A stretch of 64,000 nt of DNA from positions 124,001 through 188,000 of the forward strand of contig CAVUPU010000002.1 of the NCBI GenBank assembly GCA_963743425.1. The letters are read 5' to 3'. Below are positions 26,570 to 36,503 of this stretch, piece after piece. How positions within the stretch are numbered: the first letter of the stretch is position 1; each line of letters starts with the position of its first letter. The DNA is from JAJVID01 sp963743425. Lineage in GTDB: Bacteria; Acidobacteriota; Blastocatellia; RBC074. Below the pieces are notes generated by a model. That model was given only the letters and a program-made list of their open reading frames with translations. It had not been told where the DNA came from and ran no database searches. Position numbers and translations under genes: made by a program.

Positions 26570-28159
26570 ATGAAACGAAACATTCTTTGCGCTCTTGCCG
26601 CGCTGCTGGCCTTGATGTGGCCTGCCGCGCCGTCGCGCCTCGCGCAATCCCGAATCCTGACCGTAACCAAACCACGCGGGCGCGCCTTGCTGGTGGGAGT
26701 CAACGAATATCAGGTCAAAGGGATCAGACCGACGCCCGGCTCGATTGAAGACGCCCTGGCGACCGGCAAACTGATTCAGGAGAAGGGCTGGTTCGACGCC
26801 GGGGAAATCAAAACGCTGGTCGGAGCGCAGGCCACCGCCGCCAATATCGAGCGCGAGTTCCGCGAATGGTTGATCAAGGAGACCTCGCCCGGCGACCGCA
26901 TCCTTTTTCTCTATTCCGGCCACGGCACGCAGGCGCCTGATGACGACGGCGACGAACGGCGCTCCGATCCCGGCGATGATAGGGACGAAGCGATAGCGCC
27001 ATACGATGTCAACGTGTCGAACGGGCGGCTGGTGAATATCATCCGCGACGACCAGTTCAATGATTGGCTCGCGCAACTGGGCGGGCGTTCCATCGTCATG
27101 ATCTTCGATTCCTGCAACTCCGGCACAGTCACCCGAGGAGGCAGCAGTGGCGGGGGCGAGACCGAGCGCCTGGCGCCTCGATATTTGCCTACGCCCGAAC
27201 AGTGGCAATGGAGCGCGCAAACGCGTTCGACGACCGATGGAGTTGGATATGTAGTCAGCGACGGCCCGCAAAGCCGCGACCTGAAATTGACGCTGGACAA
27301 AGACCGCCTCGCGCCAAATTCGACGCTCGCGGTCTTTTCCGCCGCCAGGTCCTATCAGGCGGCGTGGCCCATGCGAACGCCGGAGGGCGGAGTGCGCGGC
27401 GCATTCTCATATTTCATCGAACAGGCCCTGCGCGCTGGCAATCCGGCCTTGCGAGAGCTACGTCGGACCGTCGCGGACAAAATCAAAAACGCTCAACAGG
27501 CGCGCCTTTTGAAAGGCGTGCAGGAGCCGGATTTCGAGATCAGCGCGCCAAGTCTGATGGATGACCAGCCGCTGTTTGGCGCCGCCAGCGCGCCCGCTCA
27601 ACTGCCATTGCTGGCGCCCGGATTTACCAACACGGCGTCGAAGCTGAGCTTGTCTGCCCGGCTCGGCTATCTGAAAGACGGAAGGTTTCAGACGGAACGG
27701 AACGTATTTTGTTTCGGCGAAGAGATCGGCTATCGCATTCAGACCGGTTCGCCCGGCTTTCTGTACCTGCTCGTGTTCAGCCGCAAGGATGTCGTCACGC
27801 TGATCTATCCTAGCAGAGGGGAACAGGAACATTTTGAGGCGGGCTCCCATCCTTTGGATGGATTTCCGGTGCAGGAACCCGAGGGCAAAGACGTGATCGT
27901 CGCGCTGCTCGCCAAAGACAAACTCGCGCTCAAAGAGTACGTGGATGCGCGGTCGAAAGATGATCCGCCGCTGACGTGGAAGCAGGTCTTCGATTGGCTG
28001 GGCAGCCCCGAATTGGAACAAACCGTCCGAACGCGCGGCCAGGGCGAACGCGTCCAGGGCGAACGGCGCAAGGGCAAGACGCTTGCGGAAACTGATTGGC
28101 AGGCGGCTGTCCTTTCAGCGGAAGCCGTGAGAAGTTGCGAGCAATTGCGCCGACAGTGA
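26570..28159 (+). CDS. Secreted metacaspase-type protease with DUF4384 domain
   Basis: A 529-residue protein starting MKRNILCALAALLALMWPAAPS (signal peptide) behind AGGAGGA. The peptidase C14 domain is of metacaspase type: RALLVGVNEYQ, His in LYSGHGTQAPDDDGDE and Cys in IFDSCNSGT, with an acidic loop (SDPGDDRDEAIAPYD) that often binds calcium in this family. The C-terminal 170 residues form a DUF4384-type domain (FCFGEEIGYRIQTGSPGFLYLLVFSRKDVVTLIYPS). The shared domain links it to the kinase at 17603-19354. Its expression probably depends on the repeat-derived ribosome site described above. Confidence 0.9.
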   Translation: MKRNILCALAALLALMWPAAPSRLAQSRILTVTKPRGRALLVGVNEYQVKGIRPTPGSIEDALATGKLIQEKGWFDAGEIKTLVGAQATAANIEREFREWLIKETSPGDRILFLYSGHGTQAPDDDGDERRSDPGDDRDEAIAPYDVNVSNGRLVNIIRDDQFNDWLAQLGGRSIVMIFDSCNSGTVTRGGSSGGGETERLAPRYLPTPEQWQWSAQTRSTTDGVGYVVSDGPQSRDLKLTLDKDRLAPNSTLAVFSAARSYQAAWPMRTPEGGVRGAFSYFIEQALRAGNPALRELRRTVADKIKNAQQARLLKGVQEPDFEISAPSLMDDQPLFGAASAPAQLPLLAPGFTNTASKLSLSARLGYLKDGRFQTERNVFCFGEEIGYRIQTGSPGFLYLLVFSRKDVVTLIYPSRGEQEHFEAGSHPLDGFPVQEPEGKDVIVALLAKDKLALKEYVDARSKDDPPLTWKQVFDWLGSPELEQTVRTRGQGERVQGERRKGKTLAETDWQAAVLSAEAVRSCEQLRRQ

Positions 28160-28165
28160 GATCCT

Positions 28166-28265
28166 AGAGCGGATTGCGATTGCATATACGGATGAACCGT
28201 CGCGATTGGCCTATGATAGTGGGACAATTTGGCTGTGTCACACATATGCAATCGCAATCCGCTCT
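28166..28265. repeat. Palindromic element with perfect 22-bp ends
   Basis: AGAGCGGATTGCGATTGCATAT (28166-28187) is matched by its exact complement at 28244-28265. The interior carries CCTATGATAGTGGGACAATTTGG, half of the palindrome found in the 26076 tandem repeat. It sits between two caspase genes. Confidence 0.85.
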
Positions 28266-28304
28266 ATAAATTGAAAAATTGAAACATGCGAGGTTGGAAT
28301 AGCG

Positions 28305-28387
28305 GCAACCGCGGATTTACACGGATGCTACGGATTGTCACGGATAATCCGCGTTGATCCGTCGCATCCGTAAAAATCTGTGGTTGC
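28305..28387. repeat. Short palindromic repeat
   Basis: GCAACCGCGGATTTACACGG faces ...CCGTAAAAATCTGTGGTTGC with internal ACGGAT/ATCCGT repeats. It lies just before the start of the frameshifted WD40-caspase gene. Confidence 0.7.
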
Positions 28388-28405
28388 TACGTGAGGCTTA
28401 TTGCT

Positions 28406-31319
28406 ATGCGTTTAAATTTCTTTTCTCATTGGCGAGGGCTGTTATGTGCGACATTCGTCTGTCTTGCATGTCTGGGCGCCGGTCCGTGGCGCCAGCCTGA
28501 CGTACAAGCCCAAACCGCTTCCCAACCTTCCACGCAACCCATCCTGCGCATCGAGACGGGGATGCATACCACTGTCATCAGACGCATAGGCGTGGATGCG
28601 GCGGGGCGCTTTATGGTGACCATCTCGGATGACAAAACCGTGCGGGTGTGGGAACTGGCGACGGGGCGATTGCTGCGCCCGCTGCGCCCGCCGATCGGCG
28701 ATGGCAATGAGGGGAAGATTTACGCCGGCGCCATCTCGCCCGATGGCCGCCTCATCGCGGCGGGGGGATGGACAGGCTTTGAGTGGGACAAACAAAATAG
28801 CATCTACCTATTCGACCGGGGGAGCGGGCGGCTTGCGCTACGGCTGGTCGGGTTGCCGGATGTAATCCTTCATTTGGCCTTCTCGCCGGACGGGACGAGA
28901 CTCGCCGCCGCGCTGGGCGCAGGCGCCGGTATCCGCGTTTTCCGCGTGGCTGATGGGACGGAGATCGGACGCGACGCCGGTTATGGCGCCGTGAGCGCTG
29001 GCCTTGACTTCGACCGCGCGGGGCGGCTGGTGACGAGTTGCTTAGACGGCTACCTTCGGCTCTATGACCGGAGTCTGACGTTGCTCAAGAAAGTTCGCGC
29101 GCCGAGTGGACAACGACCCTATGCTGTGCGCTTTGCGCTGGATGGAGCGAAAGTGGCGGTGGGTTATTCTGACAGCGCGCGCGTGGATGTTCTCGACGGC
29201 AATTCGCTGGAGGGACTTTATTGAACCGGACATAACCGGCGTGAGCAATGGGAATCTGGGCGCGGTAGTGTGGTCAGCGGACGGGTCGGCGCTTTATGCA
29301 GGGGGCGGATGGATTGATGGAACGGGCATCAATCCCATTCGCCGCTGGGCTGAAGCCGGGCGCGGTCGGTATCAGGATCTGGCGGCGGCGGGCAATAGAA
29401 TTATGGACCTCGCGCCGCTAGCTGATGGCAGCGTCGCCTTCGGAGCTGGTGACCCGGCGTGGGGCGTCTTCTCGGCACAGGGCCAGCGCGTGCGGTTCGT
29501 CGCCGGAGAGATCGCTGATTATCGCGACAACCAGGAAGGCTTTCTCACCGACACGGCGGGCGGCGTGGTGGGGTTCGGATATGAACAGTTCGGCAAATCG
29601 CCCGCGCGGTTTTCGCTGGCCGAGCGCCGCCTGGAGATGGGGGCGAGTGCCAGCGCGTCGCTGCGGCCGCCGCGCATCAACGGCCTCGCGATCACGGATT
29701 GGAAATACAGCGATGCGCCAAAACTCAACGGCGTCAAACTCGCGCTCAATCAGTACGAAAAATCTCGAAGCCTCGCCATCGCGCCGGACGCGCAAAGCTT
29801 CCTGCTCGGCGCGGAATACTATCTGCGCCTCTTCGACCGCAGCGACAAGGCGCTGTGGCGAGCAGCGATTCCCGACGTGGCCTGGAGCGTCAATATCAGC
29901 GGCAATGGCAATCTGGCCATCGCGGCTTTCGGCGACGGCACGATCCGCTGGTATCGTATGACTGACGGCAAGGAACTGCTCGCCTTCTTCCCGCACAAGG
30001 ATCGCAAGCGGTGGGTACTGTGGACACCGAGCGGTTATTACGACTGCTCGCCCGGCGCTGAGGATTTGATCGGCTGGCACGTCAACAACGGCAAGGATCA
30101 AGCCGCCGACTTCTTCCCCGCCGGGCGATTCCGCGGCGTCTATTATCGTCCCGATGTTATTTCGCGCGTTCTGGAGGCCGGCGACGAAGCGGTCGCGCTG
30201 AGACAGGCCGATGAAGAGTCGGGCCGCCGCCGTCAGGAATCCGATCTGAAAAAACGATTGCCGCCGGTGATCAACATCATTTCTCCGGCGGACGGTTCTG
30301 AGATCAGGACGGCGACCCTGGTCGTTCGCTACAGCTTGCGCTCGCCGTCGGGCGATCCCGTCACCGGCGTCAAAGTATTGATTGACGGGCGTCCGGCCAG
30401 CGTCGAACGCGGCGTCGGCGCGCGGCCTCAAACCGGCCAGACGGGCGAATTGACCGTGACCGTGCCGCAGCGAGACTGCGAGCTTGGCCTGGTCGCCGAA
30501 AACCAGCACGCATCGAGCGTGGCCTCGGTCGTGCGGTTGCGTTGGCGCGGCGCGGCGGAAGCCGATCTGATCAAACCGAAGCTTTACATCCTGGCTGTCG
30601 GCGTCGCGCAGTATCGCGACCCGTCGTGGAATCTGAACTATCCGGCCAAAGACGCGCGCGATTTCGTGGCGGCGATGCGATTGCAGGAAGGAGGTCTATA
30701 TCGCCAGGTCGAAGTCAGACTGCTGACCGATCAGCAGGCGACCAAAGACAACATCCTGGACGGGTTGGAGTGGGTTCAACGCCAGACGACCAGCCTCGAC
30801 GTGGCGATGGTCTTTTTCGCCGGACACGGCGTCAACGACAACCTCAACCGCTATTTTTTCTGCTCCCACAACTTTGAAGAACAATCGTTGATGCGCACGG
30901 GCGTCGCTTATTCCGATATCAAGAGCACGGTCGAGGCCATCGCCGGCAAGGCGCTCTTCTTCGTGGACACCTGCCATGCGGGCAACGCCATTGGCGGTCG
31001 TCGTCGCGGCGGCGGCGTGGACATCATCGGTCTGGTTAACGACCTGTCGAGCGTGGAAAACGGCGTCATCGTTTTTACGGCCGCCACCGGCAGGCAGAAT
31101 TCATTGGAAAACGCGGAGTGGGGCAACGGCGCGTTTACCAAAGCTCTGGTCGAAGGGTTGACGGGCCGCGCCGACGTTAAAAACCAGGGCAAGATTACGG
31201 TCAGCACGCTCGATTTTTACGTGGCCGAACGCGTCAAGGAGCTGACCGGCGGCAGACAGACTCCGGCCACGGTCAAACCCGAAACCGTGCCCGATTTTCC
31301 AATTGCGATCAGGAAGTGA
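28406..31319 (+). pseudogene. Frameshifted WD40-repeat caspase-fold protein
   Basis: A close paralogue of the protein at 23158-26076 (MRLNFFSHWRGLLC..., WD40 blades, WVLWTPSGYYDCSPGAEDLIGW joint, caspase domain). The caspase part keeps LYILAVGVAQY, His in FFAGHGVND and Cys in FFVDTCHAGN. The frame is broken near 29218-29224: the paralogue reads ...GLY-QPD-TTGVSNG, whereas here an extra T (CTTTATTGAACCG) gives a stop right after GLY, and the next frame continues EPDITGVSNG. One base separates it from an intact gene, so it may be a recent pseudogene, a sequencing error or a frameshifting site. The C-terminal caspase part could be made separately only if a start such as the ATG near 29106 is used. 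Confidence 0.85.
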
Positions 31320-31381
31320 GCTTGCATGCCTTCGCTCTCTACCAACCAGGCCAGAGGGTTAGCGGGTAAAAGCGCCAAGCC

Positions 31382-33364
31382 TTACTTCCCGGAGGCTGTC
31401 CTGGAGAGGCGGAAACCGAGGTCTCTGCCGCGGGCGATAAGTGAAGCGTAGCTGCGATTTGCCGACCGGCAGTGCGCGGCGCCGTCGCCCCAACTGCCGC
31501 CCCGATTGATACGGCTCGAAGCCCTGAGGGGTATATTTACCCACGCCCTTCCATCCGCCGGCGCTCCGTCATAGCTGTAGTGGTCGTCGTCCTCGCACCA
31601 CTCAAACACATTTCCATGAAGATCAAAGAGTCCCCAGGCGTTGGCGACTCCCAAACTCCCGACTGCCACGGTCTTCTTCCGATTTGCCCCCTTCGGCGCC
31701 CCACCGTATGGAAACTTCCCGTCGTAATTGACGATCTCAGTGCTGATGGTCTCACCGAAGGCGAACTCCGTCTTGCTTCCGGCCCGCGCCGCATACTCCC
31801 ATTCGGCTTCACTCGGCAGCCGGTAGCCATCGGCATCGGTCAAGCCGAGTTTGGCATTGAGCCGGAAGCAGAACTCTTTGGCCTCTTCCCAACTGACGCT
31901 CTCGACCGGCAAATCATCGCCCTTGAAATTGCTCGGATTCGTTCCCATCACCGCTCGCCATTGAGCCTGAGTCACCTCGAATTTGCCGATCCAGAAATCG
32001 CCGACTGTCACTTGATGCGGCGGCTTCACATCGCCATGGCCATTTTCCGATCCCATCGTGAACGCGCCGCCCCTGACGGCCACCATTTCCAAACGAACTC
32101 CGCTGCCGAGGTCTTCGGCATATTGCTGTGTTGGCGCGCCCGCAAATTTGCTGACATTGCCCTTCGCATCAACCGACGCCGTCGTGAAGGTGTGAATGGC
32201 CAGACGCGATGGATCAACGCCGCGCAGCAAGGTGATCACCGGCGTTGGCAGATTGGGGCGCGACGGCGCCGGATTGGTAGTGGTTGACGCGGATGTCTCC
32301 CGCAAACGCCGCAGCCGAATCTCCGCCGCATCGCAATAGACGCCGCCCGGACAATACTTCTTCCGATACGCTTCCAACTCGCCCGGGTCGCTACTCTCCC
32401 TGACCGTCTCCCACAGGGATTGCTCCGCCAGATAAGCCGGCGTCGGCGCAGGCGTCGGCGCAGGCCGCTTAGGCAAGGCAAAAACGAAATCGCCAAGGTT
32501 CAGCCGCACATTCCTGATCTTTCCGTAACGCGGCGTCTGCGTATCGCGCGAATCGCTCGCCACTCGCCCTGCCAGGTATATCCCCAACTCTTCGCCGGTG
32601 ATGAAACCGTCGCTGTTCAGATCACCCTCGCGCTGCTCGAAGGCGCGCACGAAGTAACGGCGGAAGATGCTGTCAGCCGGCACTTCCTGTTGCTTTGTGC
32701 CCGAGGTGATGAATTGGCGCACGGGCGAGGCCGTCTTGCTCTCGATTTCGGGCGGCGGGCGGCGCTCGCTGCGCGTTTCAAAGATCGAGCCGGAAAAGCA
32801 GCTATCGAAAACAAAGAGCGCATGCTTGGACCGAATACGCAGCGCGAAGGCTTCCATCTCGTCCATGCTGATCGCGCGTTCGTTGAACAATTGCGGATCG
32901 CGTTCGGGCAGCGGCGCGTCAGCGGGCACAATGTAGCCCAGGTCGCGCCCGTCGGGGAGTTCTTCGGTATGTCCGTGCCCGGCGAAGTAGATCAACAACC
33001 GGTTGCGCTCGCGCAGGCCGTAGTTGCTGATAAAACGGCGCAACGCCGCATCGAGTTGGGCGCGCGTCGGGTTCGGAAGCGGCTCGACCTTGAACCCATG
33101 CCCCTTGAGCAAGGCGCTGACTTGCTCCAAATCGTCTTTAACACTGTCCAAATCGCGCCACCCGGCGGTGTAATCGCTCACGCCGATGACCAGCGCGTGA
33201 GATTCATCGTAAAGGTCAATCTCCACGCCGTTTTCAACTTTGATCCTGACGCTCACGCCTTGCCCACGCTGCCCCGTCACCGAAGACCACGAGAGCAGCG
33301 CGGCGATTGAGACCACGCCGATCAATTGCCAGCGCGTCAAGTAAAAGTTCTCCTTCGTTTTCAT
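31382..33364 (-). CDS. Secreted caspase-fold protein with EF-hand-like loop and FGE-like domain
   Basis: A 660-residue protein starting MKTKENFYLTRWQ at 33364 behind AGGAG, with a hydrophobic export segment (LIGVVSIAALLSWSSVTG). The caspase domain has ALVIGVSDYTAG, His in LIYFAGHGHTE and Cys in FVFDSCFSGS. The loop EGDLNSDGFITGEELG matches an EF-hand. The C-terminal FGE-like domain has YRLPSEAEWEYAARAG, GLFDLHGNVFEWCED and ends LGFRLSRTASGK. The N-terminal part resembles 19371-21368, while the linker and FGE part (SRLAIHTFTTASVDAKGNVSKFAGAPTQ) resembles 15616-17289, so the gene looks like a mosaic of the two. Confidence 0.88.
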   Translation of the reverse strand: MKTKENFYLTRWQLIGVVSIAALLSWSSVTGQRGQGVSVRIKVENGVEIDLYDESHALVIGVSDYTAGWRDLDSVKDDLEQVSALLKGHGFKVEPLPNPTRAQLDAALRRFISNYGLRERNRLLIYFAGHGHTEELPDGRDLGYIVPADAPLPERDPQLFNERAISMDEMEAFALRIRSKHALFVFDSCFSGSIFETRSERRPPPEIESKTASPVRQFITSGTKQQEVPADSIFRRYFVRAFEQREGDLNSDGFITGEELGIYLAGRVASDSRDTQTPRYGKIRNVRLNLGDFVFALPKRPAPTPAPTPAYLAEQSLWETVRESSDPGELEAYRKKYCPGGVYCDAAEIRLRRLRETSASTTTNPAPSRPNLPTPVITLLRGVDPSRLAIHTFTTASVDAKGNVSKFAGAPTQQYAEDLGSGVRLEMVAVRGGAFTMGSENGHGDVKPPHQVTVGDFWIGKFEVTQAQWRAVMGTNPSNFKGDDLPVESVSWEEAKEFCFRLNAKLGLTDADGYRLPSEAEWEYAARAGSKTEFAFGETISTEIVNYDGKFPYGGAPKGANRKKTVAVGSLGVANAWGLFDLHGNVFEWCEDDDHYSYDGAPADGRAWVNIPLRASSRINRGGSWGDGAAHCRSANRSYASLIARGRDLGFRLSRTASGK

Positions 33365-33419
33365 AGGCTCACTCCTGTATGCGAAGCGCCATTTCACCGC
33401 CTCGCCTCAACCACTTCCT

Positions 33420-35009
33420 TCATTGCAGCTCCCGCCACACAGGGCCGAGCATCGTCCACTGCCTGCCATCCCAATAAAAGAGGTGATATTTAATCCCTAA
33501 ATCTTTCCCCGGCTCTAAAAACTCGACTTCGTAGAAGGTCATGCCGGGGCGAAGAATCTCCTTTGCGACTCTCGTGGCTCCTCCTGGAAATTCCGGGAAG
33601 CCATTGGCAATTTCCTCCGTTGTGGCTCCGTGCGCCTTCACTACCTTCTGCTCCGGCCGCGCCAGTTGATTGAGGTTGTCCTCCGTCGGCAATCCGAGCC
33701 GCCTGTACATGTCAAGTATTTTTTGCAGAGTTTCGGGTGGCACGTCGTCTCTGAGGGCCTTCCTGGCTCGCTCTTCATTCGGAATCAAGGAGGCAAAGAT
33801 AGCCACAACAGACTTGGTGTCTTTCTTGACGTAGATGAGATTGTGGATGGTCTCAAACAGCCTCTTCAGATTCTCCGGCCCCTCCAGTTCGCTCAATCGG
33901 TTCTCCGCCAGACGACGGAACCGTCCCTGCGGGTAATCATCCAGATAGGCCCGGAAATTAGCTGGATTGACACCGTCTTTGATCGAATTCCAGTAAGCGA
34001 TCTCGGCCTCTGCTGAACTGTCCGGCGCGCGCCTATCGGCGACGGCTAGCACTAATTCATCAGCGCGGTAGCCTTCGACCACGGCAAACGGCTTTTGCGC
34101 GACATTCCGCCCCAAATCGAGCAGTACGCGCTTCGGGACGGCTTCCTGCACGTGGCGGATCAGCCGCGACAATGTGACCTCGCCGCGCTCGTTGGCCGCT
34201 TCGCCCTTCAACCCCTCGACCAGCGCCCAGGTGAAATAGCCCTGCCGCTTCTCTTTGTACTCGTAAGCTCGTTTGCCGACTTCGGTCGCGTAGAGCGTGG
34301 CGAAGGCTGTCACCTCGCGGTTGCGCACGTCGAAGTTGAAGCCGCGCGTGTAGGCGTTGGTCAGCGGGTTGACCGAATCCGACCGGCCCGAAGCCGGATC
34401 GTTGCGGCATGCGTCGAGTAATAAAACCACCTGCCCGACGCCGACTGCGCGGATGGCGTCTTTCATACGAGTGACGCTGATCGAGGTTTCCTGCAATAAC
34501 TCGATGTCGCCGTGGATGCGCGCGTTGGACGGCAGCAGGTAGGCCTGGCCGTTGCGTTCGATGCCGTGCCCGGCGAAAGCTACGAGCATCAACCCGTCTT
34601 TCGGCACGGCGCTGCGCAGGTTCGACAGGCGCAGCAGAATCTCTTCGCGCGTGGGTTGGCGCTGCGGCGGTTGATCGGTGGCCAGCAGGATGACCTGGTC
34701 GGCGGGAAAACCGGCGTGACGAGTTAACGCATCGGCCAGCGCCTTTGCGTCGTTCGAAGCGCCGTCGAGCGGCGAGATCGAGCTGTCGGCGTATTGGTCC
34801 ACACCGATGATCAACGCGTAACGCTTACTCTTCTCCGGCAGCGTGCTGACCTGATCGGCGGGACGGGCGCCGACGCCGCGTTGGTAATTCTGTTTTCGCG
34901 CATGCGCGTATGGAACAGACAGACCTAGAAACAGCGAAACCGCCAGCATCTTCGCAAGACGTTGGCGGCGTCTCGGCTGATTGAAATTCAGGGGGATTCC
35001 CATTGTCAT
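33420..35009 (-). CDS. Caspase-fold protease with unknown C-terminal region
   Basis: A 529-residue protein. A signal-like segment (KMLAVSLFLGLSVPYAHA) precedes a caspase domain with YALIIGVDQYAD, His in LVAFAGHGIERNG and Cys in LLLDACRNDPASG; both catalytic residues are present. The C-terminal 230 residues include a short region like the linker of other family members (AYLDDYPQGRFRRLAENRLSELEG) and then a part I do not recognise (LIPNEERARKALRDDVPPETLQKILDMYRRLG). It is the leading gene of a minus-strand pair with 31382-33364, 55 bp apart. A second ATG six bases downstream is an equally good start. Confidence 0.85.
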   Translation of the reverse strand: MTMGIPLNFNQPRRRQRLAKMLAVSLFLGLSVPYAHARKQNYQRGVGARPADQVSTLPEKSKRYALIIGVDQYADSSISPLDGASNDAKALADALTRHAGFPADQVILLATDQPPQRQPTREEILLRLSNLRSAVPKDGLMLVAFAGHGIERNGQAYLLPSNARIHGDIELLQETSISVTRMKDAIRAVGVGQVVLLLDACRNDPASGRSDSVNPLTNAYTRGFNFDVRNREVTAFATLYATEVGKRAYEYKEKRQGYFTWALVEGLKGEAANERGEVTLSRLIRHVQEAVPKRVLLDLGRNVAQKPFAVVEGYRADELVLAVADRRAPDSSAEAEIAYWNSIKDGVNPANFRAYLDDYPQGRFRRLAENRLSELEGPENLKRLFETIHNLIYVKKDTKSVVAIFASLIPNEERARKALRDDVPPETLQKILDMYRRLGLPTEDNLNQLARPEQKVVKAHGATTEEIANGFPEFPGGATRVAKEILRPGMTFYEVEFLEPGKDLGIKYHLFYWDGRQWTMLGPVWRELQ

Positions 35010-35099
35010 GCCCTTTCGGCCGTGGCCTTTTCAGCGGGTTAATTCGATCTCCATATCGGCGCGGTACGGCGTAATTGTAAACTCCTGAATTGACATTCT

Positions 35100-36370
35100 C
35101 TCCACCTAAACCTAACGGCTATAGGTGAAGATTCCTACGCTGAGCGCCGTCGCTCATTTCTCGTAGGCGTGACTTTCCGGGCGTCCGACCCGGTAGTTTG
35201 AGTTTAAGCAGATATTGACCTGCTCGTTTGATATTTATCGCCGCATTTTTATCTCTGTCATGGCAGGCGCCGCAAGCCGGGCAGTCCCACTCTCGAACCG
35301 AGAGCGGCAATTGATCTAACAGATGGCCACACGAAGAACACAATTTGGAAGATGGGAAGAACCGATCCAGTTCAAGATAGGTTCTCCCCTGCCAGATCGC
35401 CTTGTATTCCAGCTCCCTAAATATCTCGGCGAACGCCGCATCTCCTATGTGTTTGGCAAGGCAATGATTTTGCATCATCCCGGCGACGTTCAGACCTTCG
35501 ACAAAGATCGCTTGGTTCTCGCGGATGATCTTCGTCGTGAATTTCTGAATCGTATCCCTTCGGGTGTCGCTGATTCGAGCATGAAGCCGGGCGAACTTCA
35601 TGCCTGGCTTTCTTTCGATTATTGCTGCCCTTGACCTTGCGCGAGAGACGGCGTTGCAATTTCTTCAACCGCTTTTCCCGTCTGACGAGCGGGCGCGGAT
35701 TTTCGAGTCTGTCTCCATCACTGGTAACGGCAAGGGTTTTAATCCCAACGTCAATACCGACCTCGGCTTTGACCTTCTTGAGCGGTTTTACATCGGTTTC
35801 GACCAAGATGCTGACGAAGTATCGGTTGCTCTTGTCCTTGCTGATCGTCAAGTTAATGAGCTTCGCATCCGGAGGAAGCGGGCGACTCCACGAGATATCG
35901 AGAGGCTCGGATTGTTTGGCGAGAGTGATCTGACTGTCTCTATACGTGAAAGCGTTCGTCGCGTAGCGAACGGATTGGCGATCATGTCTCGATTTGAACT
36001 TAGGATAGTCCGCTCGCTTCTCAAAAAAGTTCGTGAACGCCACATCAAGATTGCGCAGCGATTGTTGGAGCACGACGGAACTGACTTCGGAGAGAAAGGC
36101 TTTTTCAGGTTCCTTCTTCCACTCTGTCAGTTTTGCCGCAGCCATATGATAGCCGACAGATTGTTTTTCTTGCTGCCAGGCGATAGTTCGATACTCCAAC
36201 GCCTGATTGTAAACGTATCGAGCGCAACCGAATGTCCTTGCGAGTTGCGCCGCTTGCTCGTCAGTCGGAAAGAATCTGTATTTGAACGCCTTCTGGACTA
36301 CCACGAAGGCATTTTATATTACACAGGCGCCTATTGTAAGGCCTATTAATTGTGGGCGAAGCGCCCACAA
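35100..36370 (-). mobile_element. IS200/IS605-type element carrying only TnpB
   Basis: The element holds one broken tnpB and no tnpA. Its tnpB-distal end carries CACCTATAGCC...GGTTTAGGTGGAG, a hairpin also found after the TnpB gene at 60678-61430. At the other end a hairpin TTGTGGGCGAAGCGCCCACAA lies at 36350-36370. Boundaries are approximate because no target duplication is expected in this family. Confidence 0.7.
35119..36304 (-). pseudogene. tnpB: TnpB (RNA-guided nuclease relative), frameshifted
   Basis: Two overlapping frames make up one TnpB of roughly 390 residues. The first half (MVVQKAFKYRFFPTDEQAAQLARTFGCARYVYNQAL...) includes the first RuvC Asp in EVGIDVGIKTLAV. The second half has the Glu in IFVEGLNVAGM, the zinc ribbon CSSCGH...CPACGACHDRDKNAAINI and the last RuvC Asp. 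The frames switch at about 35600-35610, where AAGCCAGGCATGAAG has one base too many. A single-base repair would restore the protein. TnpB proteins are guided by an RNA from the element end; that end is conserved here. Confidence 0.85.
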
Positions 36371-36503
36371 TGCGAAATTCATCTCCATCCAAGCTGTTGC
36401 TATGGATGGAGTATTCTTTCGCGAATTTAGATAACGTTTGGAAGCTCGGATGCATGACTTTGAACATAAATCTGCCCGGCCTTTGTTCATACCATAGCCG
36501 TGA

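Noticed and set aside
35417..36304. Separate complete transposase genes in two frames
   Set aside because: The two frames are halves of one TnpB joined at a single-base indel.
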